This document shows positions 1 to 10,270 of a DNA stretch of 11,590 bases, piece after piece. The position numbers and the translations under genes were made by a program. The notes under the pieces were generated by a model. That model was not told the DNA's origin. It searched no databases and was given only the letters and a program-made list of their open reading frames with translations. The DNA comes from Acanthamoeba castellanii str. Neff. Its lineage: Eukaryota; Discosea; Longamoebia; Acanthamoebidae. The stretch spans positions 71,848-83,437 of the forward strand of contig NW_004457369.1 of NCBI RefSeq assembly GCF_000313135.1, in the 5' to 3' direction. Position 1 is the first letter of the stretch. The number at the start of each line of letters is the position of its first letter.

Positions 1-119
1 CCTCGCACTGCTTCTTGGGGTCCTTCCACGCCTGGCTTCGGGCCTTGCTCGCCTCGCGGCGGCGGCGTCGCATCAACGAGTACGCCAAGGCTGCCGCAGC
101 CCCCCACGAGAGCGACTAG
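1..119 (+). CDS. C-terminal end of an unidentified protein (5'-partial)
   Basis: An open frame (codons from base 3) runs in from the left edge to a TAG at 117-119, giving about 38 residues. It has a hydrophobic stretch (SFHAWLRALLA), a run of arginines, then an alanine-rich tail ending APHESD. No family is recognisable. It is called because it is open on the plus strand with GC-rich codon use like the other exons here. A basic patch next to a hydrophobic segment could be a membrane-proximal tail, but that is a guess. The real exon may begin inside the window after an unseen intron, or the frame may be chance. Confidence 0.3.
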   Translation, partial: SHCFLGSFHAWLRALLASRRRRRINEYAKAAAAPHESD

Positions 120-422
120 TGCACCACGAAAAGAAGCAAGCATCGTCATCGCCATAATCACAGTCATCTTGTGCCTCGAGGAGCCTGAGGGCGTTGGTTC
201 TTTCTGGTACGTTGCGTAGCTTCGCGCAGTCAAGCAGGCTGGACGACAAATCTATGCCACAAGACATACCACGGAATTGGGAACCCTGTCAGGCTTGTTG
301 TGAACAACTCCGGAGTGTCTGCCGGCCCAGAAGCGGTGTGGGGCAGGCGGTTGGTGGGCCTTGGCAGTCAAGCGGTTCATCGATCGGCGCGATGCGCCAG
401 GCCGTGTTGAACGGCGCCGAGG
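120..422. other. Gene remnant or non-coding stretch with no intact model
   Basis: No complete gene can be built here. Short protein-like stretches occur on the plus strand in different frames. One frame around 255-400 gives a readable peptide containing GIGNPVRLVVNNSG. Another around 194-330 is open but unconvincing. The lack of one continuous frame, and the absence of clear GT..AG junctions linking the pieces, fits decayed coding DNA or a poorly assembled segment. No RNA gene or repeat array was seen. Confidence 0.3.
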
Positions 423-482
423 GTGATTCGCGGCGAACTGACGACGAGGGCCGACGTGTTCTCGTTTAGCGTGGCAGGGCAG
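370..482 (+). pseudogene. Possible remnant of a protein kinase C-lobe (tentative)
   Basis: Around 384-425 one plus frame reads IGAMRQAVLNGAEG. From about 423 another frame reads IRGELTTRADVFSFSVA. Many tyrosine-kinase-like proteins have a block of the form G-T-x-R-W-M-A-P-E-V-L followed by T-x-K-A-D-V-F-S-F-G-V. The two pieces resemble its halves, but lie in different frames and lack the W-M-A-P-E core. No other kinase motif (glycine loop, VAIK, HRD, DFG) could be found next to it. If the match is real, this is decayed or mis-assembled kinase DNA. The alternative is chance similarity in GC-rich sequence. Confidence 0.22.
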
Positions 483-599
483 GGAGCCACGCCGACCGCA
501 ACTCATGAGCGTGTCGCTCGACCTGCTCGAGCCGTCGCAGATGCCGAACGGCTTCTAGCAGGGCTCTCTGGCGGGGGGGAAGCCTCTCGCCCACCAGCA

Positions 600-858
600 G
601 GCGGTGGAGCTCTTCTGCTTATGCTTGGAGTTTTGCCCCCCTCGGTTCTCGGAGCGAATGTCTTGAACTACCAAGCTATCAATGGCATGTTGTTGAAAGA
701 GATCGAGGAACTGGAGATGGAGAAGGTAAAGCAATCGTGTAGCGCGTCTCGACTTTCTTCTCCTTGCTTGGACATTTTGTCGTCCAATTCCTGCTGACAG
801 CTTTAAAAGGAAAGTGGACAGGCTGGAGCGGTTCTTCATGAAGAAGCCGGCCAGATAG
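600..858 (+). CDS. Coiled-coil C-terminus of an unidentified protein (frame uncertain)
   Basis: Two pieces look like the last exons of a plus-strand gene. The first, ending at 725 before a GTAAAG donor, contains NYQAINGMLLKEIEELEMEK. The second, 801-858 after a CTGACAG acceptor, reads FKRKVDRLERFFMKKPAR and stops at TAG 856-858. Both are charged and heptad-like, and would form one continuous coiled coil. The phases do not match: the donor is phase 0 in the first frame, while the second piece needs phase 2. Either the junction lies elsewhere, there is an indel, or the gene is broken. The protein family is not recognised. A G-run just downstream (about 868-876) is an indel-prone site. Confidence 0.35.
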
Positions 859-1155
859 TACCCTATCGGGGGGGGGTGCTGTGTAAACAGATGATCTCTT
901 CTTCCTGAAATCAAGTCGTCCAGCTGAGATCAAACTTGGTTTATTATTTTTTGCAATCCTCACTGGAGTCACAGAGGTGGGGTAGAGCGACACGAGCAAC
1001 AGTATCCTTGCAGTGCAGCCATTGCAGTCGGATATAAGCTGGGGGTGAATCTCTCTCAGACCATCACAGGCAGCGAACACCACACCACACGGTTGTTGAA
1101 CCGTCCTCTTGTAAAGTGTGAATCTATACACGCCGTGATAGTGGGAACGAGATCG
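859..1155. other. Convergent 3' intergenic region
   Basis: This lies between the stop of the coiled-coil fragment (plus strand) and the stop of the NDUFAF3-like gene (minus strand). It holds a G homopolymer near 868-876 and an AT-rich patch near 935-955 (ttggtttattattttttgca) that could serve 3'-end formation. No coding stretch, tRNA or repeat was recognised. Confidence 0.4.
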
Positions 1156-1895
1156 TCACTCGTAGTCAAAGGGCATGAGCGCAGCAGCCACGGCTCGGTC
1201 CTCTTGGTTGAGGATGTTCCACGTCGCCACCGCGTTCCACTACAAGAAGCGAGACCAACGCTGTCAGCCCACCAGTCTCCCACCAGTCGGTGGCGAGACG
1301 CAGGGAGCAGGGTGCGAGTGGGAAGGCCTTACCGTGTCGAGCGCTTCGATGGAGATCCCCTTCTGGCGGAAGAAGTCACGCAACTGTGGGTTGATCATTT
1401 TGATCCTTTGGCCGCAGCCCAATATCAAAATGGCTGCGCGCATACCGCAGTCAGCGGCAGAGCAGCAGATGTGCGATCATGACGGTGATGGTGGACGTGG
1501 AGCGTACAGACGCGAGGGCGTATGGCATAGGCCAGGGCAAGGGACTCGGGTGATAGCTCGTCGAGGGAGGTGACGTTCCAGGCGAGGGGCAGGGTGGGGA
1601 GGAGGAAGAGCGGGCCGGGCAGCAGTACGCCGTTGATGCTGAATCGCGAGCCGCTGTAGCCGTCGACCATTACCTTGTTGCCGTGAGATCCTTCGCCATC
1701 TCCACCATCGCCAAAGACGTCGTACTCTCCCGGCAGACGCGGTCCTGCTGCCGCCATCCTTTTGTCCAGCTCCGACGATTTCGTTGCCAGCCATCGCTGA
1801 TGCGAATTCATCGTCAGTGGTACAGCATACGTCGGCACCGAGCAAGTGCGCACTCGGAACAAGCTCGTGGCCCTCTCTGCACGTCTTCGCATCAT
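1156..1895 (-). CDS. NDUFAF3: NDUFAF3/Mth938-family protein, probable mitochondrial complex I assembly factor
   Basis: Three exons on the minus strand join in phase: 1895-1508, 1433-1333 and 1239-1156. They encode 190 residues, close to the roughly 185 of animal NDUFAF3. Residues 1-35 are rich in Arg, Ser and Thr and nearly free of acids, as expected of a mitochondrial presequence. The Mth938-like (DUF498) domain covers about 74-185. It shows VDGYSGSRFSINGVLLPG, then the W-x-V turn (LAWNVTSLDELSPESLALAY), the ILILGCG strand-loop (131-137) and the C-terminal TWNILNQEDRAVAAALMP. In the known family, NDUFAF3 pairs with NDUFAF4 during early complex I assembly at the inner membrane. Introns are 74 nt (phase 1) and 93 nt (phase 0). 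The start is the first of two adjacent ATGs. The gene shares its upstream region with the plus-strand kinase. Confidence 0.88.
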
Positions 1896-2076
1896 CTCTC
1901 GACTGTTTTTAAATCTTTTTTTGATTTGTTTTAGGTATGAATTTCATTGATCATTTCTCACTTTGCTTTTAAAGAGGCACCCGCCTGGGCAACTGTGCTT
2001 TTTAGGTCCATAGCGACACCAAGATACCACCAAGGAGAAGTTGGCCACCAAGCATCCACAACCGAAAGCGAAGAAG
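1896..2076. promoter_or_regulatory. Divergent intergenic region, candidate bidirectional promoter
   Basis: About 180 bp separate the NDUFAF3-like start codon (minus) from the first kinase start codon (plus). The left half is AT-rich (for example gtttttaaatctttttttga) in an otherwise GC-rich window. An in-frame TAG at 2011-2013 shows that the kinase frame cannot be coding much further upstream, so ATG 2077 is the first usable start. Two TTTTAG motifs could be acceptors of a 5' UTR intron. No defined TATA box was assigned. Confidence 0.5.
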
Positions 2077-3949
2077 ATGACATCTCCGGGAAATGAGCGT
2101 TCCCCACTATCACGCAGCGCCACTGGAGGGTTCAATGTGATGGAGGGGTTCCTCATCAAGGAGGGAGGAGCCATCAAGACGTGGAAGAAGCGTTGGTGCA
2201 TCCTCAACGACGGCATACTCGCCTATCAAACAAAAAAGGTGTGCCCATATGCTCGTCTGATTATTGTTGGTGCCGAAATGATTAATCTCTGTCTTGTGCC
2301 AACCAGGGCGCCCCCTTGAAGGGCCAGCTGGATATGAAGACAGTCGAAGACATACAGCCAGTCAGATATAAGAAGAAGAACTGCTTCGAGGTCCACACGC
2401 CTGGGCGCATCTACTACTTCTCTGCAGACTCCAGACAGCTGGTGAATCAATGGATCGACGCCCTCCGCCGCTCCCGCGACACCCTCCACGGCATCGAGCC
2501 CAGCAAGCCACCACAAGTGTTGGCCAAGGCACATGTAAATGATTTCCAGGCCCTGTGCGTCATCGGCCGCGGCAGCTTCGGCAAGGTTCGTCTTTGACGC
2601 ACGCAACACGCACCACCGCACAAGGCACGACACGTCACCATCGTTGCAGGTGTTGCAGGTGAGGCATAAGACTTCGGGCAAGATATTCGCGATGAAGGTG
2701 CTCAACAAGAAGGCGGTGATGGACCGCAACGAGATGAAGCACCTCAAGGCGGAGAAGTCGATACTGATGAAGCTCGAGTCGCCCTTCCTGGTCAAGCTCT
2801 ACTTCTCCTTCCAGACCGCGGAAAAGTTCTACTTCGTCATGGACTACATCAACGGCGGCGAACTGTTCAGTCACCTGCAGAAGAAGAAGAAGTTCAAACC
2901 GGATCGAGCGCGGTTCTACTCGGCCGAGATCTTGCTTGGGCTGGAGTACCTCCACAACCAAGGCATCATCTACCGGTAACGACTGCACACCTGCTCCTAC
3001 CCCAACACGCACGCACACCACCGCACACACCTCGCGCACACGCCACCGCACACGCTCAAGCACTCACGTCAGCTGACACGCCTCTTAGGGACCTAAAACC
3101 TGAGAATTTGCTGTTGACGGCGGAGGGCCACATCTGCATGACGGACTTTGGCATCTCCAAGGAGGGCTTCGTGGGCAAGGACGTCAGGACGGCCACAGTC
3201 TGCGGCACCCCCGAATACTTTGGTACGGCTACCCCCCCCCGGACCGACCGACGCTCTCTCAACGATGGCTCATTTCATTGTGGTCACGTTGACCACTGGA
3301 TGCAGCGCCGGAGCTGCTCGAGGGAAAGGGATATGGCAAGGAAGTGGATTGGTGGAGCTTCGGCACGCTGCTGTACGAGATGCTCACGGGCCAACCGCCC
3401 TTCTTCAACGACGACCGTGCGGTGATGTACTCCAAAATCATGAACGAAAAGCTCCAGCTGCCGAGCAAGATAGGCGAGGTAAAGCTCCATCACAGCATTC
3501 TCCTCCTTCTCGTCAACAACTGATGTGGTTTGATTTCATACAAGGCGGCTGTGGATCTATTGATGCGGCTGCTGGAGCGAGATCCGGCCAAGAGACTGTG
3601 CGAGCCCGACCAGATCAAGGCCCATCCCTTCTTCAAGACCATCGACTGGCAGAAGCTGGCGGAGCAAAAGGTCACCCCGCCCTATGTACCACCTGTAGTA
3701 CGTTCCCTACCACCATCATCATCTCCTGGTGTTGCCGATCGCTGGTGTTGCCTGATGGCTGCATTGGGTCTCAACGACTTACGTCGTGTGCAGAACGACC
3801 CAATGTCGGTGGCCATGATCGACCCGACGTTCACTAGCGAGCGAGTGCGCGAGAGTCCGGCAGGCAAGATGGACCCGGAAATGGCCATGCAAGCCCACCT
3901 GGATGACTTCACCTACGTGGCCCCGTGCGCCGTGCAGCCGACCCACTAG
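2077..3949 (+). CDS. Akt/PKB-like kinase A (PH + AGC kinase)
   Basis: Seven exons join in perfect phase: 2077-2238, 2307-2585, 2650-2975, 3089-3222, 3306-3478, 3545-3697 and 3794-3949. They encode 460 residues, similar in size to Dictyostelium PkbA. The PH domain (about 21-112) has the K-x(8)-K-x-R phosphoinositide pattern (K28, K37, R39) and the conserved C-terminal Trp103. The kinase domain begins near 134. It has a GRGSFG loop (141-146), Lys163, alpha-C Glu182, YRDLKPEN (255-262), DFG Asp275, a T-loop with Thr292 before CGTPEY, and APE (301-303). The AGC tail ends with FTSE, a Ser-Pro turn motif (S430) and LDDFTY (T449). All catalytic residues are present, so it should be an active Ser/Thr kinase recruited to PIP3 membranes and activated by PDK1- and TORC2-type phosphorylation (family knowledge). 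The first Phe of the hydrophobic motif is Leu445. Its closest relative in the window is the convergent copy on the minus strand. Confidence 0.92.
3698..3793 (+). other. Last intron of kinase A: 96 nt, in frame and stop-free
   Basis: The intron has a GTACGT donor and a GTGCAG acceptor, and is placed by homology between PPV409 and the [10 protein letters not shown] segment. It is phase 0, a multiple of three and has no in-frame stop, so retention would add 32 residues to the AGC tail just before the turn and hydrophobic motifs. The other kinase has an intron at the same site with the same length and the same open property. Confidence 0.8.
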
Positions 3950-4188
3950 TTTCCACCATCCATGGCCAATCCCAGCTGTGATGCTGTAGTGTGTTGGTCT
4001 CTGAGTGGTGTATTGTATGTTCAAATGTTAATGATGATGATGATCAAGGAATGGATCACCTGTTTTTTTAATGATGTAGTTTTGGGCGATGGGTACAAGG
4101 GTAAAGAGGTGGAGGTGGGGCAGATGGGGCGCTCGCGCCAGGCCAAGGGAGGCGGAGGGTACGGCCGTGGTGGAAGTTGTCTTACTCC
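3950..4188. other. Convergent 3' region between the two kinase genes
   Basis: These 239 bp lie between the stop codons of the two tail-to-tail kinase genes and must carry both 3' UTRs. It contains a short (ATG)n run at about 4030-4043, an AT-rich patch at 4060-4080 (gttttttaatgatgtag) and a purine-rich plus strand at 4100-4160. No canonical AATAAA was picked out. The 3' ends may overlap. Confidence 0.5.
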
Positions 4189-6309
<2,121 letters not shown>

Positions 6310-6711
6310 TTTGCTTCTTCTCCTCTCTCTCTCTCTCTTACTGTTGTTCAACTTCTCCCTCTCCTCTCTCAAAATACAGGGTCGGTGATGCGGGAGCTCT
6401 GTCGTGCACCTCTCCTCTTCCTCTTCGGGTGTTGCTGCTGAAAACTGTTACAAACCCTAAAAGCGACAGCTGCCCGAAGAGGCACCCTTTGGCTGAAATG
6501 GTCTATGGGGGGGGGGTAAAACGAAAACGACAAAAAAACTGCAGTTGCTGGATGTTGTTGATGGTGGTGGTGGTGATGACCTCTCGCCAGCCCTACGGTC
6601 ACTGAAGGAACATTGAAAACAAACAGAGCCACATGAGTAAACTACAAAATTGGCGTCTGACGAGCGAGGATCTGGGACGGTGAGTCGTCAAGGTCGGCTC
6701 GAGGAGCGAGC
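6310..6711. promoter_or_regulatory. Upstream region of kinase B and 3' flank of the Piwi relic
   Basis: No coding exon is supported here. Just upstream of the kinase start codon is a pyrimidine tract on the plus strand (about 6318-6370, including a CT dinucleotide run), which is a GA-rich leader on the coding strand. A G homopolymer lies near 6507-6516, and a GTT/GGT-rich patch near 6550-6575. This is the likely promoter and 5' UTR of the second kinase. An open minus frame over 6369-6632 is low complexity and was not called. Confidence 0.45.
6328..6342. repeat. CT/GA dinucleotide run in kinase B leader
   Basis: A short perfect CT repeat, about seven units, sits some 20-35 bp upstream of the start codon, so it is a GA run on the coding strand. 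It may be part of the 5' UTR or an initiator-like pyrimidine element. Confidence 0.6.
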
Positions 6712-6842
6712 CTACAGGTAGTACAGGCTAGTGGAGAGTTCGGCACGCGGCATTCTCCTGTTGTCCAGTACCTGCATCATGAGACTCGCCAGCCGGTCGG
6801 CGTAGCGCAGAGGAGCCGGCTCTGCTATGGTGCCCATGAAGT

Positions 6843-6930
6843 CTGTGTTGTGCGTGAGTGCGTGCGTCCACGCGAAAGCCAAGTGAGTTGGTGCGCGTTC
6901 ATGAGCGGTCAAGCGGCTTTCGAAGCGTAC
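6843..6930 (-). other. Intron within the Piwi relic
   Basis: A GTACGC donor follows LCHLYY (phase 1) and an AACACAG acceptor precedes NFMGTIAEPAP. The join restores the Piwi sequence LCHLYYN..GTI..PAP, so this 88-nt intron is well placed and the locus descends from a normal spliced gene, not a retrocopy. Confidence 0.75.
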
Positions 6931-7044
6931 TATAGTAGAGATGGCACAGCATGAACGAAAGGCGCTGGAGGCTCTGGGCCGTGAGTGCTCTGTCCTCCCC
7001 AGGCGTGCGATACGCGATCTGATACTGTGTGGGCTTCACCGTGC

Positions 7045-7077
7045 CTGCGAGCGGAGTAACCCACGCGGATGTGGTAC
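7045..7077 (-). other. 33-nt GT..AG insertion in the PIWI domain (ultra-short intron candidate)
   Basis: Removing this segment joins RMG to TVKPTQYQI, matching the family pattern of a small residue, G, S/T, V, x, P-T-x-Y with no gap. The insertion starts GTACC, ends CGCAG, is in frame and would otherwise add 11 residues. It is shorter than every other intron here. Confidence 0.5.
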
Positions 7078-7576
7078 CCATGCGAGAGCTGTGCGCGATG
7101 AGATAGAAGCCATCGACACGACTCCAACGTCCACAATCGTTCCGGGCGGGTTGTTCATTTCTCTGCTCATCCGGCAAGCACGGGTCAGAAACAGCCGTAA
7201 GGAAGTCGGATGGTGAGCAATTACGTGCAAAAAAGTGGATGTACCGCGTGAACAGGCGAACGAGGCCCCTTCCTCACCACGATGATGGCCAAGTTGATCT
7301 TGAGGTTCCTCCTTTTGAAGGACAGCCCGGATCGGCTCAATCTCGTTTTCCAGCGGCGACAAACCTGGATAGGGGAATCAGTGCCACATATGCCAGTGAC
7401 AGGTCATGTGAGGATTACATACTGACGCACACTTGGAGTGTGACACACTGATGCCAATGATCCTAGTGGTTTGTGAAAAAAGGTCACGTGCCTTCTGTTC
7501 ACTATTTCCAAGTGAAAAAGGCAAGAGAAAAGCCTTTTTAGGATTTTTTATTTTGTTATTTGTTATTCTTGTGAAG

Positions 7577-10104
7577 ATGAAGATGAGGACGCGGGTGCCG
7601 CACAGAGAAGGAGCGGCGCTGGTGCCCCAGAGCCTCCGCAAGCACCTGGTGGCGTGGTTCGCCGCACGCTTCTGCTCGAGCGCCCGCATCGAGGATTCTG
7701 AGCGCGACACGGACTCGACTACACGGCCTGTGGAAGAGGACCTCGACGAAACGGCCTATCGTCGCGAAGTGGAGGCAATGCCGGAGCAGCTCCGCCTCGC
7801 CATCTTCCTCTTCATCCACAAACACATCCGGTGCATTGTCATCTGACTTAAGATTTATTTGCCATTGCTCATGGTTTCCTTTCATGCATTAGGCGAAGCG
7901 ATGGAAGGCTGAACGAGCAAGTATTTGGCCGCCGTACGGGCCACCACCGCCCACGCACACGCACACGCACACGGCCTCACACACCATGTGCAGCACACAG
8001 CCGAACTCACGCTGAGTCACGTGACGCATAGGCCTACTTGGCGATCGGGTGTGGCCGCTGATCGAGGACCTCCCACTCACCAGTGTTAATCTCGCCGTCA
8101 TGGACCAGCTGTTCGGCAGTAAGACGCTCACACTTCCATAATCAGGCCTTGGCCCACGACAATGATCTGACGATCGGTTGGCGCTTGTGGCGGGCTTTCT
8201 GGTTGTTCAGGTCTGGAGGCGCCAACGCGAAGCGACATGACCGGCAGATTGCTGGAGGGTCTGCTCGAGTGGGGTCCGGCGGACAGCATTACACACTTGG
8301 ACGTGCTGACGTCAGCACCCGACGACTTGGACTGCACCAACGCCACGTTTGGATGCCTCAACTGCCACGTACGTGTGCGCACCGCCAAAGCGCCACGTGC
8401 ACCGCTTTGTTGTTGAACTATTGAGTGACTGTGTGGCGTCTAGAACTTCCCGTCCGTGACAAGCCTCAACCTGTCCGGGCGGCTCTCCGAGGCCGAGGAG
8501 GTGTTCACGGAGACGGTGATGGAGACCTTGGTCGAGTGGGAGGGCCTCCAATCGCTTACGCTTCGCGACTGCACATTCCCCGAATCCGCTGGTTTGGGTC
8601 CCTGCTTGATTTCTACTCTGCTCCGCCTCTGTCCGCGGCACTCGACTCACCACCCGTCACAAAAGCGCCGCTGATCTCGCAACTGACGAGCCTGCAGAAG
8701 CTGGCGCTGGGCAGCGACGAGCAGAGCGCTGGGTACCCGAGTGCGTGACACGGCTGCTCACCCTCGGCGTGGTGTGTGTGTGTGGTCGCTAATGATGAGA
8801 TCTCGCCCTGCATTTAGCCACGTACCGGGTCTACAAGTCCATCCTGGAGAGCGTCGCAGGTCTGACTCAATTGGAGGAGCTGCGCTTGTGTAACTGCGAC
8901 GAGCTCACCAGGGATACGCTGGCGAGGATCCTGCAATTCGAGAACCTGACCAAGCTCGACCTGTCACTAAGCCCTCTCTGGTCGCCCGGGTCGATCGAGA
9001 AGCCGAACACCAGCCTGGTGCGACACCATCTCTGCGCCTTCTTCGTTTTTTTGCATAACATATCCAAGTTGGGGGTGTTGGTCGACTTACCCTCCCTTTG
9101 TGACAGACGTGGCTCAAGATCACTCCCTCCGCGACGGAAGTGGGCACTGCGATCAACGACATCGCGCGGCTGTTTCCATCGCTCTTCACTCTTGGCATCA
9201 GCGTAAGCTTCCCCATCCCCATACCCCCATTACATGCGCCTGCTGCTGCAAGGCTGAGTCTTCGCGGCGGTGTACAGGTGGACTGCCTTCCGGACGACTT
9301 TGCATCGCTCGGCGCCGAGCTCCCATCTGTGCGCACGCTTGCGGTCACGACCGCGAAGGAGGACACCGTAACGCGCCTCCTCTCCATTATGCCCAACGTC
9401 GAGCAAGTCACGCTCAAGCGTCTGCCTCTAGGTAAAGACTCCCCCCCAACGCCTCAGGGGAACCGACACAGTGCTCACGTGATCTACCGTTATCTTTCAT
9501 GACAACAGAAGAGGGGCAAGAATGCTCGGTCGAGTTCGTCCCGGGCGACCTGGCGCAGCAGATCACGAGCCTTCAGCTGAGCGCTGGATCCCGCGGCACT
9601 CGGTGGCTTCCCGTCACGGCAGGGCCGAGCTTTCTGTCTCAGGTGCACACCACGCACTTCCGCACACCCAGAACCGCACACAACCCAATCTGACTCGCCA
9701 ACGCACCCAGTTCGTGAGCCTGCGAACACTGCGGATAGAGAAAGAATTTGGGGTCAGCGATGTCGCCTCACTGGCGGGCTGCTTCCCGCTCCTCGAGGTG
9801 CACCACCAACTTGCGACCCCCTCCCAAACCACGCGTTCGCAATTCGTCTCGAGCAACTGACAAATTTTTTTCTTTCTCCCCCTCTTTTGTAAGGAACTCA
9901 CGCTTGCCGCAGGAGTCCAGCCCGACCCTGCCTACGCCCAGGTACCGCGATAGCGAGAATGTGTGCTGTACCCGTGCCTCCCAGCTGCTGACGTACGTTG
10001 CGCGCGTACAGGCCACCAAAGCGGCGTTCCCAAGGCTCAGAAAGTGCACCGTTCTGTGCACGCGCGATACACAAGGAGCCGAAAGCTACAAAGCTGTGTG
10101 GTAA
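7577..10104 (+). CDS. Leucine-rich-repeat protein, twelve exons
   Basis: Exons 7577-7830, 8084-8118, 8211-8368, 8444-8591, 8666-8740, 8818-9017, 9107-9202, 9278-9431, 9509-9642, 9711-9797, 9894-9941 and 10012-10104 keep phase throughout and encode 493 residues ending at TAA. From about residue 100 there are irregular leucine-rich repeats: FPSVTSLNLSG, LQSLTLRDC, LTSLQKLALGS, LTQLEELRLCNC, FENLTKLDLS, LPSVRTLAVTT, ITSLQLSAGS, FVSLRTLRIEKEFG, FPLLEELTLAAG. The N-terminus has no F-box but has two helical segments, LVPQSLRKHLVAWFAARF and MPEQLRLAIFLFIHKHI. Such proteins usually act as binding scaffolds or ubiquitin-ligase receptors; no partner can be named. The first two exons are the weakest. 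Intron 1 (253 nt) is long here, and a stretch inside it (about 8034-8083, DRVWPLIEDLPLT) is open and protein-like, so the true junction may differ. ATG 7577 follows an AT-rich leader. Confidence 0.75.
7951..7973. repeat. CA-rich repeat in LRR gene intron 1
   Basis: An imperfect (CACACG)n run lies inside the proposed first intron of the leucine-rich-repeat gene. Similar CA-rich runs occur in the 113-nt intron 3 of kinase A (about 3001-3058). Confidence 0.6.
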
Positions 10105-10270
10105 GGTATCGGACGCAGTGTCGCAGTGGCGATCGGCCGGCTGGGCTTGAAACAATTTAAATTATGGAGCCCGGTCTGCGTTCATTACACTCCCACTCCT
10201 CTAGCCCTTCTACGGTTCCTTCTCCTTCTTCTTGTGCCCGTTAGGAGGTGTTAGCTGTTAGCTCCGTTCT
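10105..10270. other. Intergenic or intronic stretch with strong pyrimidine tract
   Basis: This follows the LRR stop codon. It has an AT-rich patch near 10150-10164 (aaacaatttaaattatgg), then a long CT-rich tract (about 10180-10235). The tract could be a promoter of the next gene or the acceptor region of an intron. No exon was identified. Confidence 0.4.

Larger units (their letters stand above)
6712..7462 (-). pseudogene. Broken Piwi-clade Argonaute, C-terminal PIWI domain fragment
   Basis: Minus-strand pieces match the end of PIWI domains in order. IIGISVSHSK (7462-7423) corresponds to the first catalytic block. It is followed by SPLENEIEPIRAV, then NLKINLAIIVVRKG, RLFT, NNPPGTIVDVGVV, GFYLIAHSSRMGT, VKPTQYQIAY, and LQRLSFMLCHLYY joined to GTIAEPAPLRYADRLASL. 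The end is SLYYL and a TAG at 6714-6712. The LCHLYYN, PAP-x-x-YA and terminal LYYL motifs are Piwi-clade hallmarks. Plausible introns are 7422-7365, 7244-7163, 7077-7045 (33 nt) and 6930-6843. The frame changes near 7327-7310, 7280-7255 and 7125-7110. The first catalytic Asp position is Ser, the YRDG block with the second Asp is absent, and nothing of the N-terminal, PAZ or MID parts is visible. This looks like a decayed gene; sequence indels could explain some shifts but not the missing block. Confidence 0.8.

Noticed and set aside
555..1131. Minus-strand frames opposite the coiled-coil fragment
   Set aside because: Leu/Gln-rich composition is the reverse complement of a Lys/Glu coiled coil; no junctions or motifs support them.
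1045..1482. Plus-strand open frames over the NDUFAF3-like exons
   Set aside because: They are shadows of the minus-strand gene, whose introns, phases and family motifs all agree.
2041..2076. N-terminal extension of kinase A from a TTG codon at 2041
   Set aside because: Non-ATG starts are not expected here, a stop lies in frame at 2011, and ATG 2077 gives a protein matching the paralogue's layout.
2226..2795. Long minus-strand open frame (189 codons)
   Set aside because: It is antisense to exons 2-3 of kinase A and mirrors their codons; no family resemblance.
3001..3058. CA-rich repetitive stretch as a CRISPR-like or telomeric array
   Set aside because: It is irregular, has no spacer structure and sits inside an intron of kinase A.
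2635..3063. Minus-strand open frame rich in Val, Leu and Glu
   Set aside because: This is the antisense shadow of the conserved kinase N-lobe exon.
6712..7362. Piwi region as an intact gene with programmed frameshifting
   Set aside because: Three separate frame changes, no slippery-site pattern, a missing catalytic block and no upstream domains fit decay or sequence error better.
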